From assembly GCA_030039775.1 (NCBI GenBank), contig JASHUX010000066.1, forward strand, positions 1 through 10,417: a DNA stretch of 10,417 nt, in the 5' to 3' direction. This DNA is from Alphaproteobacteria bacterium (GTDB taxonomy: Bacteria; Pseudomonadota; Alphaproteobacteria; ATCC43930; CGMCC-115725). Position 1 is the first letter of the stretch. Each line of letters starts with the position of its first letter. The translations under genes and the position numbers were made by a program. This document shows, piece after piece, positions 5,823 through 10,417 of the stretch. Below the pieces are notes generated by a model. The model ran no database searches. It worked only from the letters and a program-made list of their open reading frames with translations, and was not told the DNA's origin.

Positions 5823-6575
5823 ATGATATTGAAGAACTTGCGCGAAGATATCGAGAATGTGCTTCGGCACGACCCGGCGGCCCGCTCGGCGCACGAGATC
5901 GTGTTCTGCTATTCGGGGCTGCACGCGGTGTGGCTGCATCGGGTGGCGAATTTCCTGTGGCGGAACGGCTTTCTGTTCCTCGGCCGCTTCGTCTCGCAGA
6001 CCGGCCGGTTCCTGACTGGGATCGAAATCCATCCTGCGGCCAAAATCGGCCGCCGGCTGTTCATCGATCACGGCATGGGCGTGGTCATCGGCGAGACCGC
6101 AGAAATTGGGGATGACGTCACGCTTTATCAACAGGTCACGCTGGGCGGCACCAAGCTGGACCGCGGCAAGCGCCATCCGACCTTGGGCGACGGCGTCATT
6201 GTCGGGGCCGGCGCGAAGATTCTGGGCGGGTTCACCGTCGGCCAAGGCGCGCGCATCGGGCCGAATGCGCTCGTGCTGCGCGAAGTGCCGCCGGGCGCCA
6301 AAGTGCTGGCGGCGGCGTCGCATCCTCAAGGCGAGGAACCGGCGGAGACGCCGCACGTCGCTAATGAAGCCGATCTCGCCCGCGCGGCACAGCGCGAGTT
6401 CCAGCCCTATGGCGCCTTCCTGCCCTACGGCACGCCGTGCGACGACACGCCCGACCCGATCGCGTGCAAAATCGACAAGCTCGGCGCCGAGATCGAAGCG
6501 CTGCGTACCCGCGTCGGCGAACTCGAACGCGACCTCGACGAGGCCCGCGCCCCGGCCGCGCGCCGCCAAGCCTGA
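5823..6575 (+). CDS. cysE: Serine O-acetyltransferase
   Basis: A 250-residue acyltransferase making O-acetylserine from serine and acetyl-CoA, the carbon precursor of cysteine. The N-terminal helical part is short (1-65), as in EpsC/short-type CysE. The left-handed beta-helix follows, with [10 protein letters not shown] (67-76), [17 protein letters not shown] (80-96, active-site His83) and [17 protein letters not shown] (107-123). The hexapeptide core ends near residue 165. A tail of about 85 residues follows, finishing in a predicted coiled coil ([20 protein letters not shown]) and a basic Ala/Arg end. The usual cysteine-synthase-binding C-terminal Ile is not present. AGGA lies just before the ATG. 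The gene heads a tight cluster with iscR and two cysteine desulfurases, linking cysteine supply to sulfur delivery for Fe-S clusters. A similar cysE-isc linkage is known from Azotobacter. Confidence 0.95.
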   Translation: MILKNLREDIENVLRHDPAARSAHEIVFCYSGLHAVWLHRVANFLWRNGFLFLGRFVSQTGRFLTGIEIHPAAKIGRRLFIDHGMGVVIGETAEIGDDVTLYQQVTLGGTKLDRGKRHPTLGDGVIVGAGAKILGGFTVGQGARIGPNALVLREVPPGAKVLAAASHPQGEEPAETPHVANEADLARAAQREFQPYGAFLPYGTPCDDTPDPIACKIDKLGAEIEALRTRVGELERDLDEARAPAARRQA

Positions 6576-6585
6576 GGCCGACGCC

Positions 6586-7077
6586 ATGAGACTCAGCACC
6601 AAGGGCCGCTATGCCGTTATGGCGATGGTCGATCTCGCGAAACACAGCGACGGTCAGCCGGTCGTCCTCGCCGATATCGCCGAACGTCAGGCGATTTCTC
6701 TCTCCTACCTCGAACAGCTTTTCGCCAAGCTCCGCAATGGCGGGCTCGTGAAAAGCGTGCGCGGGCCGGGCGGCGGCTATCTCCTTGGCCACGGTGCCGA
6801 CGAAACCCGCATTTCCGACATAATCCTTGCCGTTGATGAGCCCATTCGGGCCACGCGCTGCACCCCGGGCGCGCCGCTTGGCTGCAGCGGCAACAAGGTG
6901 CGCTGCCTTACCCACGATTTGTGGGAGGAGCTCGGCAACCAGATTCACCTCTATCTCAGCTCCGTGACGCTGGCGGATGTGGTGGCACAGCGCGTGCTTG
7001 GCCTGTCCGGCGTGATCCACCGCGCCGCGCATGGCGTCTATGAACCCGACAGCGAAAGACCGGCGCTGACCCAGTGA
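6586..7077 (+). CDS. iscR: Rrf2-family Fe-S regulator IscR
   Basis: A 163-residue transcription regulator. The start [18 protein letters not shown], the winged helix-turn-helix (about 25-68, with RGPGGGYLL) and a cluster-ligand region are all present. The ligand region has Cys92, Cys100, Cys107 and His110, the three Cys plus His known to hold the [2Fe-2S] cluster in E. coli IscR. Spacing here is C-x7-C-x6-C-x2-H, longer than the E. coli C-x5-C-x5-C-x2-H. The family represses isc genes when cluster supply is sufficient. GAGG (6574-6577) lies 8 bases before the ATG, and cysE ends only 10 bases upstream, so iscR has no obvious promoter of its own. Its TGA overlaps the GTG start of the next gene (GTGA, 7074-7077). 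Confidence 0.94.
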   Translation: MRLSTKGRYAVMAMVDLAKHSDGQPVVLADIAERQAISLSYLEQLFAKLRNGGLVKSVRGPGGGYLLGHGADETRISDIILAVDEPIRATRCTPGAPLGCSGNKVRCLTHDLWEELGNQIHLYLSSVTLADVVAQRVLGLSGVIHRAAHGVYEPDSERPALTQ

Positions 7078-8177
7078 GCGGCCCCGCCTATCTCGACTGG
7101 AACGCGACCACGCCCTTGCGGCCGGAAGCCGCGGCAGCGATGGCAGAGACGTTGGCGCATACCGGCAACCCATCGTCGGTGCATCGCGCCGGCCGCGAAG
7201 CGAAGAAGCTGCTCGATCAGGCCCGCGCCCGGGTGGCCGAACGGGTCCGCGTTGCACCCGCCTATGTGACGTTCACCGGCGGCGGCACCGAGGCCAATCA
7301 CCTCGCGCTGCGCGGCCTGCCGGAGCGCCGGTTGATCGTGTCGATGATCGAGCACGATTCGGTGTTGGCGGCGGAGCCCGATGCGGCACGCCTGCCGGTC
7401 ACGCCCGACGGCGTCGCCGATCTCGATTCGCTCGACCGCATCCTGACGGCGGATCCGCGCCCGGCGCTGGTGTCGCTGATGTTGGCCAACAACGAGACCG
7501 GGGCGATCCAGCCGGTCGCCGAAGCGGCCCGGATCGCGCATCGCCATGGCGCCTTGCTCCATTGCGACGCAGTCCAGGCGTTCGGAAAAATTACGTTCAA
7601 TTACAGTGAATTGGGCGCCGATCTGATGACCGTTTCGGGACACAAGATCGGCGGGCCGATGGGCGTTGGCGCGTTGATCGCATCGCCCGATCTGCCGATC
7701 CAGGCCCTGCAGACCGGCGGCGGCCAAGAGCGCGGCCGCCGCGCCGGCACGGAGAACCTACCGGGCATCGTCGGGTTCGGCACCGCCGCGAATCGGGCCG
7801 AGCCGGACGACGGCCGCATCGCCGCGCTCCGCGACCGGACCGAACGCCGCCTCGTCGCCGTCGCACCCGATGCTCATATCCATGGCGGGAGCGTTCGTCG
7901 TCTTCCCAATACGACCTGCATCTCCATGCCCGGCGTCGCCGCCGCGACGCAAGTGATGGCGCTCGACCTCGCCGGTGTGATGGTCAGCGCCGGCTCAGCC
8001 TGTTCCTCGGGCAAAGTAAAGCGTTCGCACGTGCTCGACGCGATGGGCGTGCCCTCAGCGCTCGCCGAATCAGCGATCCGCATCAGCCTCGGCTGGAGCA
8101 CGACCGAAGCCGACATCGACCGGCTGGTGGAGGCGTGGGGGGCGCTTTACGCGCGTACACGGAGCCGCGCCGCATGA
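7074..8177 (+). CDS. NifS-like cysteine desulfurase (first of two)
   Basis: A 367-residue PLP enzyme of aminotransferase class V that removes sulfur from cysteine as a persulfide. It starts at GTG 7074 ([19 protein letters not shown]), the usual family beginning, and overlaps iscR by 4 bases. Visible residues are the TGGGTEANH cofactor loop (68-76), His94, Asp165 in HCDAVQ, the PLP lysine Lys191 in SGHK, and catalytic Cys310 in GSACSSGK. It is shorter than the IscS copy that follows and has a distinct C-terminus, without the extended IscS tail that contacts IscU. A tandem NifS-like/IscS pair is known from ISC operons of Rickettsiales and other alphaproteobacteria, so this is probably an old duplication. 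Whether it serves Fe-S assembly, tRNA thiolation or another acceptor is open. Confidence 0.92.
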   Translation: MSGPAYLDWNATTPLRPEAAAAMAETLAHTGNPSSVHRAGREAKKLLDQARARVAERVRVAPAYVTFTGGGTEANHLALRGLPERRLIVSMIEHDSVLAAEPDAARLPVTPDGVADLDSLDRILTADPRPALVSLMLANNETGAIQPVAEAARIAHRHGALLHCDAVQAFGKITFNYSELGADLMTVSGHKIGGPMGVGALIASPDLPIQALQTGGGQERGRRAGTENLPGIVGFGTAANRAEPDDGRIAALRDRTERRLVAVAPDAHIHGGSVRRLPNTTCISMPGVAAATQVMALDLAGVMVSAGSACSSGKVKRSHVLDAMGVPSALAESAIRISLGWSTTEADIDRLVEAWGALYARTRSRAA

Positions 8178-9364
8178 CCGAACGCCCGATCTATCTCGAT
8201 TACCAGGCGACGACGCCGACCGATCCGCGCGTGGTCGAAGCGATGCTGCCCTATTTCACGGAGAAATTCGGCAACCCCGGTTCCGCGACGCACGCGTACG
8301 GTCGCGAGGCGGAACGGGCGATCGAAACGGCGCGCGGTCAGCTCGCGGCGCTGATCGGCGCGGAGCCACGCGAGATCGTGTTCACCTCCGGCGCGACCGA
8401 ATCGAACAACCTCGCCATCAAAGGCGCCGCGCATTTTCACCGGACGCAAGCGAGGGAACAAGATTTTCGCGATCATGTCGTCACGGTCGCGGCCGAGCAC
8501 AAGTGCGTACTCGAGGCGGCAAAGGCGCTTGAGCCCGATGGGTTCCGGGTGACGTTCCTCGGCGTCGACGGCGACGGCATTGTCGATCCCGAAGCGGTGC
8601 GGCGGGTCGTCGACGATCGCACGGCCATCGTCTCGGTCATGGCAGCGAACAACGAGATCGGCGTGATCCAGCCGCTCAAGGAAATCGCCGCGATCTGCCG
8701 CGCGGCCGGCGCCTTGTTCCATACCGACGCGGCGCAGGCGATCGGAAAAATTTCATTCAACGTCAGTGAATTGGGGATCGATCTTGCGTCCATCTCCGGG
8801 CACAAAATGTACGGGCCGAAGGGGATCGGCGCGCTGTACGTTCGGCGTCGGCCGCGCGCCCGGATCGCGCGCTTGATCGATGGCGGCGGCCAGGAGCGCG
8901 GCCTGCGTTCCGGGACTCTGCCGACCCCGCTCATCGTTGGAATCGGTGCCGCCGCTGCCATCGCCCAGGCGGAAATGACTCAGGAATCGATCCGCCTGAC
9001 GCATTTGCGGCGGCGCCTGTTATCCCGCATCGAAAAGCTGGTTCCCGGGATTCAACTCAACGGCGATCCCGAGCGGCGCCTGCCCGGTAATCTCAATCTC
9101 AGTTTTCCCGGCGTAAACGCCGCCGAGCTGATGGAGAATTGCCCTGGGGTCGCGGTGTCGTCGGGCTCGGCCTGCTCTTCCGCCGAGCTCGAGCCGTCTT
9201 ATGTGCTCCGGGCGTTGGGCTTTTCCGACGAGCGTGCAGCCGCGAGCATCCGCGTCGGCCTTGGCCGCATGACCACCGAAGCCGACATCGATCGCGCCGC
9301 CGACCTCTTAGCCGCCGCCTGGCGCGGCCTGCTTACCGCGCCGGATGAAAAGGCGCAGGCGTAA
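8174..9364 (+). CDS. iscS: Cysteine desulfurase IscS
   Basis: A 396-residue group I desulfurase, close to the usual IscS length of about 404. It begins [16 protein letters not shown]. The TSGATESNN loop is at 71-79, His109 is in AAEHK, DAAQ is at 185-188, and Lys211 in [10 protein letters not shown] holds PLP. Catalytic Cys334 lies in the mobile loop [15 protein letters not shown]. It supplies persulfide sulfur to scaffold and thiolation partners. GGAG (8161-8164) lies 9 bases before the ATG, which overlaps the previous stop (ATGA). In standard ISC operons the scaffold gene iscU follows directly; here the next gene, 45 bases on, is an A-type carrier. The final EKAQA tail differs from the E. 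coli end, so the IscU-binding surface may have changed. Confidence 0.95.
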   Translation: MTERPIYLDYQATTPTDPRVVEAMLPYFTEKFGNPGSATHAYGREAERAIETARGQLAALIGAEPREIVFTSGATESNNLAIKGAAHFHRTQAREQDFRDHVVTVAAEHKCVLEAAKALEPDGFRVTFLGVDGDGIVDPEAVRRVVDDRTAIVSVMAANNEIGVIQPLKEIAAICRAAGALFHTDAAQAIGKISFNVSELGIDLASISGHKMYGPKGIGALYVRRRPRARIARLIDGGGQERGLRSGTLPTPLIVGIGAAAAIAQAEMTQESIRLTHLRRRLLSRIEKLVPGIQLNGDPERRLPGNLNLSFPGVNAAELMENCPGVAVSSGSACSSAELEPSYVLRALGFSDERAAASIRVGLGRMTTEADIDRAADLLAAAWRGLLTAPDEKAQA

Positions 9365-9374
9365 CCTATATAAA

Positions 9375-9403
9375 TTGGCGGGATTTAGCCCTTAGGGTAT
9401 GAT
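9375..9403 (+). promoter_or_regulatory. Internal promoter directly before the A-type carrier gene
   Basis: TTGGCG (9375-9380) and TATGAT (9398-9403) are 17 bases apart, with 4/6 and 5/6 matches to the sigma-70 hexamers, in a short AT-richer gap (9365-9409). Transcription would start at about 9410, on or next to the ATG, giving a leaderless or nearly leaderless mRNA. This agrees with the lack of a Shine-Dalgarno sequence before that ATG. The TAGGGTAT at the -10 loosely resembles half of a type 1 IscR site, but the other half is not convincing. Confidence 0.45.
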
Positions 9404-9409
9404 CGAATC

Positions 9410-9748
9410 ATGGCACTTCGTCAGGCAATGACCATCACCGACGCCGCCGCGGAACGCATTCAAGCGTTGATCGCTAAGCGCGGCAAGGAGTCGCTCGGCA
9501 TCCGTGTCGGCGTGCGGTCGCGCGGCTGCTCCGGCCTGACCTACACGCTCGAATATGCCGACGAAAAGGGCAAATTCGACGAAGTGGTGAGCGACAAGGG
9601 CGTCACCATCTTGATCGACCCGAAAGCGACCATGTTCATCATCGGCACCGAGATGGATTACGTCGAGGACAAGCTCCAGTCCGGCTTCACCTTCCGCAAT
9701 CCCAATGAGAAGGGCCGCTGCGGTTGCGGCGAATCCTTCCATGTCTAG
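9410..9748 (+). CDS. iscA: A-type Fe-S carrier protein (IscA/SufA family)
   Basis: A 112-residue protein, the normal family length, that carries or inserts Fe-S clusters into target enzymes. MTITDAAAERIQAL opens the HesB/IscA fold. The three cluster-binding cysteines are present: Cys40 in RGCSGLTY, then Cys104 and Cys106 in the C-terminal CGCGESF. The 45-base gap after iscS contains its own likely promoter and no trace of iscU. Its position between iscS and fdx favours the name iscA; erpA- or sufA-like function cannot be ruled out on sequence. The next gene starts 6 bases after its TAG. Confidence 0.93.
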   Translation: MALRQAMTITDAAAERIQALIAKRGKESLGIRVGVRSRGCSGLTYTLEYADEKGKFDEVVSDKGVTILIDPKATMFIIGTEMDYVEDKLQSGFTFRNPNEKGRCGCGESFHV

Positions 9749-9754
9749 CGCGGC

Positions 9755-10183
9755 ATGGCGCAGGAACCCAGTCCGATAAAGCTGTTTCAGATCGAGGAGC
9801 CCGGCGGCGCCCCCGAGGCCGAGGACGGCTTCGGCATGGCGGTCGGCATCGAGCTGTCGAAGCGCGGCGGCGCCTCGGTCGCCGCGGCGATCGGCGGCAA
9901 CGCCGAGCTGATCGTACGGCCGGCGCCGGGCGGCATTGCGGGCACGCCGACCGACGCGATGCTCGGCGATTTGCTGCGCGATTTGCGCTCGCTGGCGGAA
10001 AAGGCGATCGCACGCCCGGTGACTCATGCCGTGGTCCGGATCGACGGATTCGACATGACCGACGCGGCGGTAGTGACCGCGGCGGCGAAGGCCGGCCTGG
10101 CGCTGCTTGGCATCAAGCGCGACGGCGATGTGCTCGCCGCCGCCATCGAAGCCGAGGATCTCGCCGCCATTCTTTCCGAGTGA
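9755..10183 (+). CDS. HscA-derived mini-protein (truncated Hsp70 ATPase-domain remnant) in the ISC operon
   Basis: A 142-residue protein in the place where hscA normally stands, 6 bases after iscA and 10 bases before fdx. Residues 9-34 (KLFQIEEPGGAP, then MAVGIEL) parallel the HscA-specific leader LLQIxEPG and the first Hsp70 strand (AVGIDLGTTNS). The phosphate-binding GTTN is missing; SKRG stands there instead. Residues 73-96 (LLRDLRSLAEKA, then PVTHAVVRI) and 109-131 (AAAKAGLALLGI, then DVLAAAI) parallel the Hsp70 stretch running from ILKxLxxxAE through the AGLxVLRxxNEPTAAA helix. Everything else of the ATPase domain and the whole substrate-binding domain is absent. It should not bind ATP normally or handle the LPPVK motif of IscU. 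The frame is intact with strong GC-rich third positions, so it looks maintained and not decayed. No clear ribosome-binding site is seen. The homology is read by eye from recalled family sequences. Confidence 0.7.
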   Translation: MAQEPSPIKLFQIEEPGGAPEAEDGFGMAVGIELSKRGGASVAAAIGGNAELIVRPAPGGIAGTPTDAMLGDLLRDLRSLAEKAIARPVTHAVVRIDGFDMTDAAVVTAAAKAGLALLGIKRDGDVLAAAIEAEDLAAILSE

Positions 10184-10193
10184 GTTTCTTCGC

Positions 10194-10417
10194 ATGCCCA
10201 AAATGACGTTCATCGAACGGGACGGCAACCGGCGCGAGGTCGACGCGCCGCTGGGCCTGTCCGTGCTGGAGATCGCGCACAAGCACGGGGTCGATATCGA
10301 GGGCGCGTGCGAAGGCTCGCTCGCCTGCTCGACCTGCCACGTCATTGTCGATCCCGATTGGTACGACGTGCTGAAGGACGCGAGCGAGGACGAGGAGGAT
10401 ATGCTCGATCTCGCGTT
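10194..10417 (+). CDS. fdx: ISC-type [2Fe-2S] ferredoxin, 3' end outside the window
   Basis: The first 74 codons of an adrenodoxin-type ferredoxin. MPKMTFIERDGNRREVDAP opens the beta-grasp fold. The cluster loop holds Cys39, Cys45 and Cys48 (GACEGSLACSTCHV), and the typical acidic segment ASEDEEDMLDLA follows. The fourth Cys, expected some 35-40 residues further on, lies beyond the right edge. Fdx of this type supplies electrons for IscS/IscU-based cluster assembly. It begins 10 bases after the mini-HscA stop, as fdx follows hscA in standard ISC operons, which supports the origin proposed for that small gene. Confidence 0.95.
   Translation, partial: MPKMTFIERDGNRREVDAPLGLSVLEIAHKHGVDIEGACEGSLACSTCHVIVDPDWYDVLKDASEDEEDMLDLA

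Noticed and set aside
5684..5824. N-terminal extension of the alpha/beta hydrolase to 5824
   Set aside because: It would cover the cysE promoter and leader, and the added residues do not resemble the family.
9376..9400. Type 1 IscR binding site before iscA
   Set aside because: Only the right half (TAGGGTAT) resembles the consensus; about half of the 25 positions agree overall, which is not enough.

Overview
The window is high-GC bacterial DNA from an alphaproteobacterium, most likely a Rhodospirillales-type lineage; I cannot name the species. Three things point there: the GC-rich third codon positions, a GTTC-N7-GTTC operator of the alphaproteobacterial LexA type, and an ISC-type gene order (cysE, iscR, two tandem cysteine desulfurases, A-type carrier, ISC ferredoxin) like that of ISC-bearing alphaproteobacteria.

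Left part (1-2400): the 5' end of a SIS-domain sugar isomerase (probable GmhA) runs off the left edge on the minus strand, divergent from a short-chain dehydrogenase. A compact mazE-mazF toxin-antitoxin pair follows, with an AT-rich promoter so close to the mazE ATG that the mRNA is probably leaderless. A tiny hydrophobic DUF3309-type membrane protein lies convergent to it. The stretch 1975-2396 holds no recognised gene. It carries a SOS-type promoter/LexA operator, a 40-codon ORF of unknown standing, and a two-copy 36-bp imperfect direct repeat. In the ORF's reading frame both repeat copies encode the same octapeptide, separated from the ORF by one TAA.

Middle part (2397-5683): a metallo-beta-lactamase-fold hydrolase with a winged-helix tail, purA (adenylosuccinate synthetase) one base later, and a small membrane protein of unknown function form a tight plus-strand cluster. 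An alpha/beta hydrolase (COG2945-like) on the minus strand converges on it so closely that the two stop codons share bases. The hydrolase and cysE diverge from a shared 139-bp intergenic region.

Right part (5823-10417): a probable operon cysE-iscR-(nifS-like desulfurase)-iscS-iscA-(mini-HscA-like)-fdx joins cysteine synthesis to Fe-S cluster assembly. The most interesting feature is what is absent or shrunken. There is no iscU between iscS and iscA, and no hscB. Where hscA normally precedes fdx there is a 142-residue ORF that keeps the HscA-type N-terminal leader and an Hsp70 nucleotide-domain segment. It has lost the phosphate-binding loop, most of the ATPase domain and the whole substrate-binding domain. 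This looks like an HscA-derived mini-protein kept in place in a remodelled ISC operon.
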